Shown: positions 1-7,952 of the stretch, one piece after another
Numbering within the stretch: the first letter of the stretch is position 1
Layout: the number at the start of each line of letters is the position of its first letter
Assembly: GCA_030831725.1 (NCBI GenBank)
Contig: JAURKN010000155.1
Span: 1-11,607 of the forward strand
Direction of reading: 5' to 3'
DNA: 11,607 nt
From: Ferruginibacter sp.
GTDB taxonomy: Bacteria > Bacteroidota > Bacteroidia > Chitinophagales > Chitinophagaceae
The notes under the pieces: generated by a model
Seen by the model: only the letters and a program-made list of their open reading frames with translations
Told to the model about the DNA's origin: nothing
The model's database searches: none
Program-made: the position numbers and the translations under genes

Positions 1-105
1 ATGTCGTTCCAATATCCAAGTGGTAAAGTCCGCTATGCCAAAGGTGGTGTTTATGGAACTACCATTAAAGACAACGAATATGTGGTAACCCTAAGTTTAA
101 ACTGA
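1..105 (+). CDS. 3' end of an unidentified gene (partial)
   Basis: An open frame runs from the window edge to a TGA at 103-105, giving 34 visible residues that end in EYVVTLSLN. The ATG at position 1 is probably internal, because the window cuts the gene. The last residues alternate polar and hydrophobic, which would fit a terminal beta strand of an outer-membrane or secreted protein, but this is too little to assign a family. The strong hairpin terminator starting 7 bases after the stop supports this being the true end of a transcribed gene. Confidence 0.5.
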   Translation: MSFQYPSGKVRYAKGGVYGTTIKDNEYVVTLSLN

Positions 106-111
106 TTCTTC

Positions 112-146
112 AGGCAATACCCCGTAAGGTATTGCCTTTATTTTTT
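112..146 (+). terminator. Intrinsic terminator after the partial first gene
   Basis: A perfect 10-bp stem (AGGCAATACC at 112-121, GGTATTGCCT at 128-137) encloses a 6-base loop, CCGTAA. It is followed by a T-rich run (TTTATTTTTT) up to 146. This is a textbook rho-independent terminator on the plus strand. The ATG of the next gene follows at 147, directly against the T run. Confidence 0.9.
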
Positions 147-746
147 ATGAAACCATCCATCATTTTTGTCGCGTTCATTTCTATATTGACCAATGCGGGT
201 TGCAAACTTTATTCTACCATATCTTATGGAATACAACCCAAGCATGCTCCGAAAACATTCGAAAGATATGTTGAGCATAGCGGAGCGAAATCAATTTTTC
301 CTGATTCTGTTTTTTTTATGACAGAAGAAAAACATCGTTATGAATTTTTACTGAACCAGGTATTTAAAGACAGCCAACTTGTTTTTATGGGGGTTTTGCT
401 GAACGATAGCTGTTTACTGCCCACAAAGTCAAAGTCATCAAACAATGCTTGTTTCGGAGAAATCGATCAGGAACTGCTTGAGCTTCTTAACAAATCTGTT
501 TTTGAGAAAGGTAATTCAAAATTCATCAAGCCATTGACAAGTTATGGAGTAAAAAGAATAAAGGATGGCAAACCGATTAGCAATGCGTATTTCGATAAGC
601 CCGTATTTGTGTTTTTATATTCCTATCAGTATGGGCGTTATTATAAAAAACTATGGGGTTCGGTGCAAAACAAACTGAACCAAAATAAAATAAATGCCAA
701 GATGATGATTATCTCCATCGACCACGTTCTGCCTTTTTCACCCTAA
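147..746 (+). CDS. Hypothetical exported protein, probable lipoprotein
   Basis: This gene encodes 199 residues; I do not recognise a family. The N-terminus (MKPSIIFVAFISILTNAGC) is a short charged start, a hydrophobic core and a Cys at position 19 in a relaxed lipobox, so the mature protein is probably a lipid-anchored envelope protein. The -3 residue is Asn, which is atypical. Cys89 and Cys102 could form a disulfide. The C-terminal third (about 150-195) reads as strand (KPVFVFLYS), helix (YYKKLWGSVQNKL), strand (MMIISID), a small alpha/beta element, but no catalytic motif is visible. I chose ATG 147 over the in-frame TTG at 132, because TTG lies inside the terminator stem and ATG gives a proper signal sequence. 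The gene is followed after 15 bases by another small exported-protein gene, so the two may be co-transcribed. Confidence 0.7.
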   Translation: MKPSIIFVAFISILTNAGCKLYSTISYGIQPKHAPKTFERYVEHSGAKSIFPDSVFFMTEEKHRYEFLLNQVFKDSQLVFMGVLLNDSCLLPTKSKSSNNACFGEIDQELLELLNKSVFEKGNSKFIKPLTSYGVKRIKDGKPISNAYFDKPVFVFLYSYQYGRYYKKLWGSVQNKLNQNKINAKMMIISIDHVLPFSP

Positions 747-761
747 AATTGTTTTATAAAA

Positions 762-1190
762 ATGAAACATCACGTTTGCGTTGTATTTTTTCTGTTTTTA
801 GTATTTAACTCATATGGACAATTTTATTCCATAGGGCATGAAAACATGTTTGATCCTGTTCTTTTCCGAAAAAAAGAATTTCATTCAATCCATTATATCA
901 CATCGGCTGGAAATAATGTTTGGGATAATGCCAATTTGAAAAGCTATGTGGTAATGATTTTTAGAGATGGATTACCAACGCATGAAATTTATTATCAAAC
1001 AGACCTTTGGGGAAATCCAAGTTTTTTGGCTGTTGGTTCAGGTATCAAAAACATCATGGAGTCCGAGCGTTTTCCGGCATTTCGATTTGCATTCGAATGT
1101 AGAAAAATCGAAGGTGCAGTTGAAGGAAAACAAAAAATCAATGCGTTGTTAAGCTTGTTGGTATCCATATTGAATGAAATGGATCCTTGA
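762..1190 (+). CDS. Hypothetical secreted or periplasmic protein
   Basis: This gene encodes 142 residues of no recognised family. Residues 1-19 form a signal peptide (KHH, then the hydrophobic stretch VCVVFFLFLVF), with a likely type I cleavage after SYG before Gln20. The mature part of about 123 residues contains an aromatic-rich segment (YVVMIFRDGLPTHEIYYQ, about 67-84) that looks like consecutive beta strands, and a hydrophobic C-terminal helix (INALLSLLVSIL). A single Cys is left after processing. It starts 15 bases after the lipoprotein gene on the same strand, so the pair may act together at the envelope. The frame ends one base before the stop of the convergent thiL gene. No ribosome binding site is visible, which is usual in Bacteroidota. 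Confidence 0.65.
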   Translation: MKHHVCVVFFLFLVFNSYGQFYSIGHENMFDPVLFRKKEFHSIHYITSAGNNVWDNANLKSYVVMIFRDGLPTHEIYYQTDLWGNPSFLAVGSGIKNIMESERFPAFRFAFECRKIEGAVEGKQKINALLSLLVSILNEMDP

Positions 1191-1210
1191 ATCAGCTTTT
1201 TGCATGATTC
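1189..1210. other. Small hairpin spanning two convergent stop codons
   Basis: GAATCA (1189-1194) and TGATTC (1205-1210) pair. An inner GC/GC pair and a T5 loop lie between them, with one bulged A. The hairpin covers the stop of the secreted-protein gene and the stop of thiL. No T run follows the stem on either strand, so it is at best a weak bidirectional terminator. It could also be chance. Confidence 0.3.
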
Positions 1211-2220
1211 CAACCCTGGGCGATGAGCTCGTGTTTGTTTCCCGCTCTTGTTATGATGTTTTTACCTTCAGACTCCGGCGTCATATAGCCGATGATGCTG
1301 ATGGCAGGATTTGAAGCGATTTTTTCATAGTCGGCTTGAGCTACGGTAAACAACAACTCGTAATCTTCCCCTCCACTCAAGGCACATGCTGTGGGATCCA
1401 GTTGTAGTTTATAGGCGAAGTTTTTCATGTCGTCATGAAACGGGAATTTCTCTTCGTACAAGACACAACCTGTCTGACTTTGTTTGCATATATGAAGCAC
1501 ATCACTGCTTAATCCGTCACTCAGATCAATCATGCTCGTGGGCAGGATTTCCGCTTCCGACAAATATTCTATGATGTCTTTTCTGGCTTCCGGTTTCAGC
1601 AACTTCCCCACGATATGGGCTTGTCCTTCCAGATCAGGCTGAGCACCCGTTTCCTCAAATATCTTTCTTTCTCTTTCAAGCAAAGTGAGTCCCAAAAATG
1701 CGGCACCCAATTCACCACTCACACAAATGAGATCATTTGGCTTTGCTGTGCTTCGCTTCACGTATTTATCCGGTGCCACTTCTCCAATGGCAGTCACACT
1801 GATAACAAATCCTTTTTGACTGGAACTGGTATCTCCTCCGATGAGGTCTACATCGTATGCTTCACAAGCCGCATACACTCCTGCATAAAATTCATCCAGA
1901 GCCTCCACGCTGAATCTATTGCTGAAAGCGATGCTCATCAAAATTTGTGTAGGCCTCGCATTCATGGCATAGATGTCGCTGAGATTCACAACGACAGATT
2001 TATAACCAAGGTGTTTCAGTGGTGTGTATGAAAGATCAAAATGAATGCCCTCCATCAACAAATCTGTACTTACAACTGTTTGTCTTCCCAAATGGTCGAT
2101 GACGGCACCATCATCTCCGACCCCGAGCAGGGTTGAAGCATTTTGAAACTGAATATTGCGGGTAAGGTGTTCGATGAGTCCAAACTCGCCCATCGAAGCG
2201 ATTTCCGTTCTTTGATCCAT
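1192..2220 (-). CDS. thiL: Thiamine-monophosphate kinase ThiL
   Basis: ThiL catalyses the last step of thiamine diphosphate synthesis in the cytoplasm, the ATP-dependent phosphorylation of thiamine monophosphate. The 342-residue length is normal for the family. Family signatures appear in order: GEFGLIEHLT (11-20), the metal/nucleotide motif GVGDDGA (33-39), STDLLMEGIHF (51-61), NLSDIYAMNARP (79-90), GGDTSS (128-133), DLSDGLSSD (232-240) and SGGEDYELLF (282-291). These are the conserved acidic, Mg/ATP-binding elements of the PurM-like kinase fold, and none is missing. The ATG at 2218-2220 matches the usual N-terminus (TEIASMGEFG). The gene lies 14 bases after the suhB-like gene and is almost certainly co-transcribed with it. 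No other thiamine genes are nearby, and no riboswitch is visible. Confidence 0.96.
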   Translation of the reverse strand: MDQRTEIASMGEFGLIEHLTRNIQFQNASTLLGVGDDGAVIDHLGRQTVVSTDLLMEGIHFDLSYTPLKHLGYKSVVVNLSDIYAMNARPTQILMSIAFSNRFSVEALDEFYAGVYAACEAYDVDLIGGDTSSSQKGFVISVTAIGEVAPDKYVKRSTAKPNDLICVSGELGAAFLGLTLLERERKIFEETGAQPDLEGQAHIVGKLLKPEARKDIIEYLSEAEILPTSMIDLSDGLSSDVLHICKQSQTGCVLYEEKFPFHDDMKNFAYKLQLDPTACALSGGEDYELLFTVAQADYEKIASNPAISIIGYMTPESEGKNIITRAGNKHELIAQGWNHAKS

Positions 2221-2234
2221 AAATGTGTTCTGGT

Positions 2235-3008
2235 TTATTTTTCTCCTCGGACATATGCCAGGAGCTCGTCGTGAATTTTTCCGTTTGTGGCAAGGAGATG
2301 AGGCTGATACGGAGAATAGTGATTTCCTTCATAGTCGGTCACTTTTCCGCCGGCTTCTTCTACCATCAAAAATCCTGCCGCGCTGTCCCAGGCTTGCAGA
2401 CTGTGTTCATAAAATCCGTCAAACCTTCCTGCTGCTACCCAACATAAATCAATTGCTGCGCTCCCCAATCGGCGTACAGGAATACCCTGACGAATGAGTT
2501 TTTCAAAAACCTGCAGAGGTCCATTCGGAGAATCGAGATACGTGTAAGGAAAGCCTGTGACCAAACAACTTTTTATAACGGTGTCTTTTTGGCTCACTCG
2601 TATGCGCTTCTCATTGAGATAGGCACCGTGTCCTTCCTGGGCAAAAAACAGCTCGTTCATAAATGGATTGTAAACAGCACCTAAAATCATTTTCCCTGCT
2701 TTTTCAAGTCCGATACTCACACAACAAAGGGGAATTCCATTTGAAAAATTGACCGTGCCGTCAATGGGGTCGATAATCCATTTGAATTCCGAATCTGTCT
2801 TTATTTCACCCGTTTCCTCACTCAAGATAAAATGATCGGGATGGTCTGCCTTGATGATTTCTATGATTGCTTTTTCTGCGGCATGGTCGGCTTCCGTAAC
2901 CAGGTTATTGATGCCTTCTTTGGTGGAAATGCTGAAGCTGCCATTAAAAAAATGCTGAAGTTGCGCAGCACCTGCTTGAACCGCATTTAATAGGGTTGTT
3001 TTATACAT
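2235..3008 (-). CDS. suhB: Inositol monophosphatase family protein (SuhB-like)
   Basis: This is a Mg-dependent phosphomonoesterase of the inositol monophosphatase family, which hydrolyses myo-inositol phosphates or related sugar phosphates in the cytoplasm. The length is 257 residues, as expected. The catalytic metal-binding residues are present: Glu65 in SEET (63-66), Asp80 and Asp83 in DPIDGT (80-85), and Asp208 in AWD (206-208). NLVTEAD (35-41) is the usual N-terminal metal-site motif. FBPase and CysQ/BPNT-type relatives share these motifs, but the overall sequence (GAVYNP, GVPVRRLGSAA-like 176-185, LCWVAAGRFDGFYE) is closest to IMPase/SuhB. The true substrate is not decidable from sequence. 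It is the first gene of an operon with thiL, with a -7 promoter box just 4 bases before the ATG. Confidence 0.93.
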   Translation of the reverse strand: MYKTTLLNAVQAGAAQLQHFFNGSFSISTKEGINNLVTEADHAAEKAIIEIIKADHPDHFILSEETGEIKTDSEFKWIIDPIDGTVNFSNGIPLCCVSIGLEKAGKMILGAVYNPFMNELFFAQEGHGAYLNEKRIRVSQKDTVIKSCLVTGFPYTYLDSPNGPLQVFEKLIRQGIPVRRLGSAAIDLCWVAAGRFDGFYEHSLQAWDSAAGFLMVEEAGGKVTDYEGNHYSPYQPHLLATNGKIHDELLAYVRGEK

Positions 3009-3012
3009 GAGG

Positions 3013-3020
3013 CAAAGATA
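3013..3020 (-). promoter_or_regulatory. Bacteroidota -7 box upstream of suhB-thiL
   Basis: The minus strand reads TATCTTTG, a full match to TAnnTTTG, the -7 element of the Bacteroidota primary sigma factor. Only 4 bases (CCTC) separate it from the suhB ATG, so transcripts would start at or next to the start codon. A -33 TTG at the normal 17-23-base spacing is not seen; the nearest lies 26 bases upstream. Confidence 0.6.
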
Positions 3021-3090
3021 ATTTATTTTGAGGTGTTTGTTGGTTTCAATCAGCCGGACCGTTTAATGTTAGATGATTATCAGGCAAATC

Positions 3091-3130
3091 AAAAAATAAA
3101 AAATCCCGACTACCAAAAGCAATCAGGATT
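3091..3130 (-). terminator. Intrinsic terminator of the RND efflux operon
   Basis: Read on the minus strand, AATCCTGA (3123-3130) pairs with TCGGGATT (3102-3109) through one G-U wobble. Further wobble pairs extend inward to a small TTTTG loop. The stem is followed by TTTTTTATTTTTT. It starts 23 bases after the RND pump stop codon, so it closes that operon. It also separates it from suhB-thiL on the same strand. Confidence 0.85.
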
Positions 3131-3153
3131 GAATAATGAAACATAGATTAAAA

Positions 3154-6100
3154 CTATTTCTTGATTTTTCCGTTCCACACTTTCTTGCCCTGTATTCTTC
3201 TTACCAAATACATGATTCCTACAAAGATGAAGAAGAAAGGACCGGCGAATCCTAACAATGCCACGTATTTTGTTCCATAGAACGCATTCATCGGTCTTCT
3301 TAATCTTTCAGAAATCAAATACATGCTTGGCACCATAACCAAGGTCAGGAAGAAAGAGAAAATAAGTCCGAAAATGATGGTCCAACTCAGTGGCCCCCAG
3401 AATACGACACTGTCGCCACCAAGGAAAATGTGCGGATTCAATTCCTGAAACAAGGAAACGAAGTTGATGTTGAAACCGACTGCCAGTGGCAACAGACCGA
3501 GTATCGTAGCAACAGCGGTCAACAATACAGGTATGATTCTGATCTTTCCTGCAACGATAGCTGCTTCTCTGGTTTTCATCCCTCTTCCTCTTAATTCATC
3601 CGTAAACTCAATCAACAAAATACCATTCTTGATAACAATACCTGCAAGTCCAATCACACCAACACCCAACATGATACTCGCAATGGTCATTCCTGTGATG
3701 GCATATCCAAGCAAAACACCGATGATGGAGAAGAAGATTTCCGTCAATACGATAAATGGTTTACTCAATGAGTTGAACTGCAAAACCAGAATCAAGAATA
3801 TCATTCCCAAAGCGACAGCGAGAGCCATTCCCAAAAATCCGTTGGTTTCTTTTTCCTGTTCTCCCTGTCCCGTCTGACGAATCATCACATCTCCCGGCAA
3901 CGTATTCATCGACTTGAATTCGGCTATTTTATCTGCCAGTTGCTGGTTGATTCCTGCTGTCATGGAAGGATCGAGCACATTGGATTGGAGCTGTATGGTA
4001 CGTTTTACATTTTTTCTTTTAATCGCTCCGGATGTATTGGTATAGTCAACAGTAGCGACAGAACTTAATGGAACAGATTTAATTCTCATGGTGTTCATAT
4101 CCATGAAAGTGATCCGCATGTTCATAAGATCTGTAATGTTGTTTCTCAATAAATCGGTGTAGCGTAATTGTATCTTATACTCATCCTCACCCTCTTTGAG
4201 TTTACTTACCTCTTTTCCGAAAACAGCCGTTCTGATTTCCATACCAATCTGTCCGGTACTCAATCCTTCCATCATCGCTTTTTCGCGATCGATTTTGACA
4301 ATGATTTCCGGACTGCTGAGATCCACATCAAGCTTCAGGTTTTCTATGCCCTCGATATGATTGGTATCTAAAAAATTATTGAGCTTGGTAGCGATGTAAG
4401 CTATCTCTTCAAAACGATCTCCTACGATTTCAATATTAACCGGAGGGTCGGTAGGCGGACCCGCATCTTCCTGCGTTACTTCGATACTTGCTCCCGGAAT
4501 TCCACCCATGACCGCACGAATGGAATCCAGATATGGCTTTGTCGCCTTTCCCTCTCTTCTTTCGTATTCAACAAATGAAACTTGTATTCTTCCGAGGTTC
4601 GGTTGAACGCTTCTGTTGTTATCTCTTGGATTATTTGCACTGTTGGCAACGTTGGCGATAACACTCTCTACAATAGAACCCTCTTGTCCGGGTTTTTCTT
4701 TTTCCAACACCTTCATCACCCTGTTCTCCAAAATATGGGTTACACTGTCTGTTGTTTTAACATTGGTACCTGGAGGCATTTTCAAATAAACATAAATGAA
4801 GTTAGGATCGCCACTCGGGAAGAATGTCGCCTTGTTGCCTCTTGCCATCAACAAAATGACAGAAAGAGGAAAGAGAATAAACAACATGACAACTGCCCAA
4901 ACCGGCCTTGTACCAACCAAGATCCAGCGCAACAGTTTTTCATAACGATTCATGAGACCCGGCAACAATCTTGTCTGGAAAACATGAATGATATCGTTAA
5001 ACACGTATCTGTTAAGTATGGCCAGAATCATCATGAACAATAGGAAGTTCGCAAAACCATGAGATCCCAAAAGATGAAGGATCAAAGCGGTGATGATGGA
5101 AGTCCAGAACCACCATTTTTTAAATATCAGATTTTTCTTCTCTTCAAATTCTTTTCCTTCGGGCTTCATGAAGCTCACCGCAAATACTGGGTTGAAGATG
5201 AAAGCCACGATCAATGATGCTGCCAAAGTGAGAATCAACATCGTGGGTAAATAAATCATGAACTTCCCGATGATTCCTTTCCAGAACAATAACGGAAAGA
5301 ATGGCGCGAGCGTGGTTGCGGTACCTGCAAGCACAGGTATGAAAACCTCACCGGCGGCTTCTTTTGCACTTCGTATGATTTTATTTCTGCCATTGGCATA
5401 TATACGATGTGTGTTTTCAATCACCACAATCGCATCATCCACAATGATTCCCAATCCGAAAAGTAACGCGAACAACACGATGAAGTTCAGGGTTACCGAT
5501 GTACCTACGATAGAATCTGCGATGGGCAAAAACAGGAATGCCACAAAAACACTAAGCGGCACACTGAGCGCGACAAAAAACGCATTGGTAACACCCATGA
5601 AAAACATCAGCACAACCAATACCAAAACGAAACCGATGATGATGGTGTTAACCAGATCATTGAATGAAGTGGCTGTTGTTTTACTTTGGTCACCCGTAAT
5701 CACGACTTTCAAGCTGGGTGGCAATTCCTCGCTGGCTCGCATCTCACTCACGATATCCTTCACTTTTCCGGCTGCTGCGATCAGGTTTTCGCCGGAACGC
5801 TTTACAATATTTATGGTGATTACGTTTTTACCATCCAATCGAGCATAACTCTCTTTGGTTTTTATGGTGTCTTTCAACTGAGCTATATCTCTCAAATAAA
5901 CCGAAGAACCTTGGGCGCTACTGCGAACAACAATGTTTTGCAAATCCAAAGCGCTGGTGAATTGACCTTTGACTTTCAGGGTTCTTTTCATGTTGCCCAC
6001 TTCGATCAAACCACCGGAGATGTCGTTGTTTTCTCTTGAAATCGCGTTTTCAATATCATAAAAACTGATACGTGCGGCTTGCATTTTATAGGGATCCACA

Positions 6101-6702
6101 TTCACCTGAATTTCTCTTTCGGGCGCTCCTACAATTTCTGCACGGGTAATCTCCGGAAGCTCTTCGAAGCGATCCTGCAACTTTTCAGCAAACTGTTTTA
6201 GTTTGATTCCGTCGTAATCACCACTGACGTTTACGAACATGATCGGCATTTCGCTGAACGCGAATTCCTGCACATTCGGTTGTTGGGTGAGGTTTGTCGG
6301 TAAATCTGATTGCGCTTTGTCTATGGCGTCTTTTACTTTCTGTTTCGCCAATTCGGTTTTGACATCAGTATCAAACTCGACAATGATCAAACTATAATCT
6401 GTCTGTGAGGTACTGGTGATTTTTTTGACTTTCGCTCCACTGATTCCTTTCAATTGTTTTTCAATGGGCCTTGTTACAAGGTTCTCTATGTCTTTGGGTG
6501 AATTTCCCACATATACGGTAGTGACACTGATGGTGGGTACTACGATATCGGGGAACTGCTCTTTGGGTAAGGTGTTGAATTTATACAAACCAAAACACGA
6601 GATGATGATTGCAATGATGTATACCGATGTTCGGTTGTCGATGGCCCAACTCGTTGGTTTGAATTCTTTTATTTTTTCTACAAATCCTTCTGCGAATTTC
6701 AT
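3154..6702 (-). CDS. RND-family efflux pump, inner-membrane permease (AcrB/HAE1-like)
   Basis: This is the proton-driven inner-membrane component of a tripartite efflux machine that exports drugs, detergents or other toxicants. The 1182 residues are longer than the usual 1030-1050. TM1 is near 26-41 (after LPKEQFPDIVVP, 45-56, starts the first porter domain), TM2-TM6 span about 350-510, TM7 is near 601-620, and TM8-TM12 span about 955-1130. The proton-relay residues are present: Asp422-Asp423 in GIIVDDAIVVIEN on TM4, and Lys1025 in GIVIKNGILLIEF on TM10. Both large periplasmic loops (about 45-345 and 625-950) are intact. Extra hydrophobic segments lie at about 533-566 (between TM6 and TM7) and about 1147-1166 (after TM12). 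It lacks metal-pump context, so I call it a multidrug-type (HAE1) pump; substrate unknown. The start follows the adaptor stop by 30 bases. Confidence 0.95.
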   Translation of the reverse strand: MKFAEGFVEKIKEFKPTSWAIDNRTSVYIIAIIISCFGLYKFNTLPKEQFPDIVVPTISVTTVYVGNSPKDIENLVTRPIEKQLKGISGAKVKKITSTSQTDYSLIIVEFDTDVKTELAKQKVKDAIDKAQSDLPTNLTQQPNVQEFAFSEMPIMFVNVSGDYDGIKLKQFAEKLQDRFEELPEITRAEIVGAPEREIQVNVDPYKMQAARISFYDIENAISRENNDISGGLIEVGNMKRTLKVKGQFTSALDLQNIVVRSSAQGSSVYLRDIAQLKDTIKTKESYARLDGKNVITINIVKRSGENLIAAAGKVKDIVSEMRASEELPPSLKVVITGDQSKTTATSFNDLVNTIIIGFVLVLVVLMFFMGVTNAFFVALSVPLSVFVAFLFLPIADSIVGTSVTLNFIVLFALLFGLGIIVDDAIVVIENTHRIYANGRNKIIRSAKEAAGEVFIPVLAGTATTLAPFFPLLFWKGIIGKFMIYLPTMLILTLAASLIVAFIFNPVFAVSFMKPEGKEFEEKKNLIFKKWWFWTSIITALILHLLGSHGFANFLLFMMILAILNRYVFNDIIHVFQTRLLPGLMNRYEKLLRWILVGTRPVWAVVMLFILFPLSVILLMARGNKATFFPSGDPNFIYVYLKMPPGTNVKTTDSVTHILENRVMKVLEKEKPGQEGSIVESVIANVANSANNPRDNNRSVQPNLGRIQVSFVEYERREGKATKPYLDSIRAVMGGIPGASIEVTQEDAGPPTDPPVNIEIVGDRFEEIAYIATKLNNFLDTNHIEGIENLKLDVDLSSPEIIVKIDREKAMMEGLSTGQIGMEIRTAVFGKEVSKLKEGEDEYKIQLRYTDLLRNNITDLMNMRITFMDMNTMRIKSVPLSSVATVDYTNTSGAIKRKNVKRTIQLQSNVLDPSMTAGINQQLADKIAEFKSMNTLPGDVMIRQTGQGEQEKETNGFLGMALAVALGMIFLILVLQFNSLSKPFIVLTEIFFSIIGVLLGYAITGMTIASIMLGVGVIGLAGIVIKNGILLIEFTDELRGRGMKTREAAIVAGKIRIIPVLLTAVATILGLLPLAVGFNINFVSLFQELNPHIFLGGDSVVFWGPLSWTIIFGLIFSFFLTLVMVPSMYLISERLRRPMNAFYGTKYVALLGFAGPFFFIFVGIMYLVRRIQGKKVWNGKIKK

Positions 6703-6732
6703 ATTTGAAAGCGTTGGCGTGAATGATGTGGT

Positions 6733-7929
6733 TTAGTTTGAAGAGGTGCTGACTACCTGTCCTTCATATAGGTTTTGGTAGCCTGCGGTAATCAGCTGCT
6801 CACCCCCTGTCAAACCGGATTTCACTTCAACCTGATCTCCGTAGATTTCACCGATTTGAATCGTTTTTCTGGTAGCTATGTTTTTGCCGTCTGATTTTTT
6901 TTCCATGACATAAACATATTTATTCTGTTCATCGCTTTGCAAGGTGTTAACGGGGATCACGATGGCATTCGAAGCGGAGTAATCTGCAATCTTTACAACA
7001 ACCGTCTGATTCGGTTTTAGCATTCCCGATGCAGGCAATGAAGCCTCAATCATGAATCCTCTCTGTGTATTTTCTATCGTCTGGCCAACCAGATTTATGG
7101 TAGACCTGAATGACTGTCCAGCTTCCGGAATTTCAATCATAACCTGAGTGCCTTTCTTTACCCTACTGATATAATTCTCAGGAACAATGGCAACCACTTT
7201 AAGCTGATTCGTGTTGACAATTTTTATTTGTCCCATTCCGGCAAAAAGCTCACCGCGTTTAACCATTACCGTTTCCGCAACTCCGTCTACATCGCTGTAG
7301 ACGCTGGTCGTATTCAATTGCTCCATAGCCACTTTAACTTGCTCCTCGGCTGATGTAAGTTGATTTTGCAGGGTTTCCATATTGGTTCTTGCAGTAATCA
7401 CTTGAATTTCTGATCCTATGCCTTTTTGCCAAAGGTTGTTTTGTTTTTCATAAACGGTTTTGGCAAGTCCAAGCTGGGTTTTCAAGCCCTCTAATTGTTG
7501 ACGTGCGGCAGTTACGGATTGTCTCATGATAGCATCATCCAACTTCAACAAAAGCTGACCTTTTCTGACAACATCGCCTTCTTTGATAAAAATATCCTTC
7601 ACTTGTCCGCCCATACCTCTTGGAGATACGTAAGAAATGTTTTCCGCATCAACTCTTCCCCTTAGATCAATGGAATGATTGAACGCCTGTGACATCACGG
7701 TTGAAACAGCCACCAGCTTTGCATTGGCAGAAGATCCGGATGCGCCTTCGAGTTGGCTGATTTCGTCTTGCAACTTTCTGATTTGTACATCAGTTTCCGC
7801 TTTTTGCGCTTTTAGTTTTTGCAACATTGCTTTTTTCTCGCTCAAAGAGGCACTTTCTTTTTTGTCTGACCTTCCACAAGAAACAAACAAAAGAGAAGAG
7901 GTTATGAGAAGTGTAAGGAACTGTTTCAT
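6733..7929 (-). CDS. RND efflux periplasmic adaptor (membrane fusion protein), lipoprotein
   Basis: The adaptor links the inner-membrane pump to the outer-membrane channel. From ATG 7929 it has 398 residues. The N-terminus (KQFLTLLITSSLLFVSC) ends in a lipobox with Cys18, so it should be lipid-anchored in the periplasm. A predicted coiled coil (about 28-62, SEKKAMLQ to EISQLEG) precedes the first lipoyl half (about 98-130, VKDIFIKEGDVVRKGQLLLKL). Next come the alpha-helical hairpin (about 131-206), the second lipoyl half (about 208-235, VDGVAETVMVKRGELF), then the beta-barrel and membrane-proximal domains. An in-frame TTG at 7956 could extend it by nine residues, but that would spoil the signal sequence, so I prefer the ATG. 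It begins 23 bases after the outer-membrane factor stop. Confidence 0.93.
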   Translation of the reverse strand: MKQFLTLLITSSLLFVSCGRSDKKESASLSEKKAMLQKLKAQKAETDVQIRKLQDEISQLEGASGSSANAKLVAVSTVMSQAFNHSIDLRGRVDAENISYVSPRGMGGQVKDIFIKEGDVVRKGQLLLKLDDAIMRQSVTAARQQLEGLKTQLGLAKTVYEKQNNLWQKGIGSEIQVITARTNMETLQNQLTSAEEQVKVAMEQLNTTSVYSDVDGVAETVMVKRGELFAGMGQIKIVNTNQLKVVAIVPENYISRVKKGTQVMIEIPEAGQSFRSTINLVGQTIENTQRGFMIEASLPASGMLKPNQTVVVKIADYSASNAIVIPVNTLQSDEQNKYVYVMEKKSDGKNIATRKTIQIGEIYGDQVEVKSGLTGGEQLITAGYQNLYEGQVVSTSSN

Positions 7930-7952
7930 GGTATGTTTGTTGTTTTTTATTT

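Noticed and set aside
1615..2031. 138-residue open frame opposite thiL
   Set aside because: It is a shadow frame of thiL; its sequence shows no signal peptide or motif, and thiL is complete with all its signatures.
4582..6039. Several open frames of 117-196 residues opposite the RND pump gene
   Set aside because: They are shadows of the pump's codons, with no family similarity of their own; the pump frame is intact and full length.
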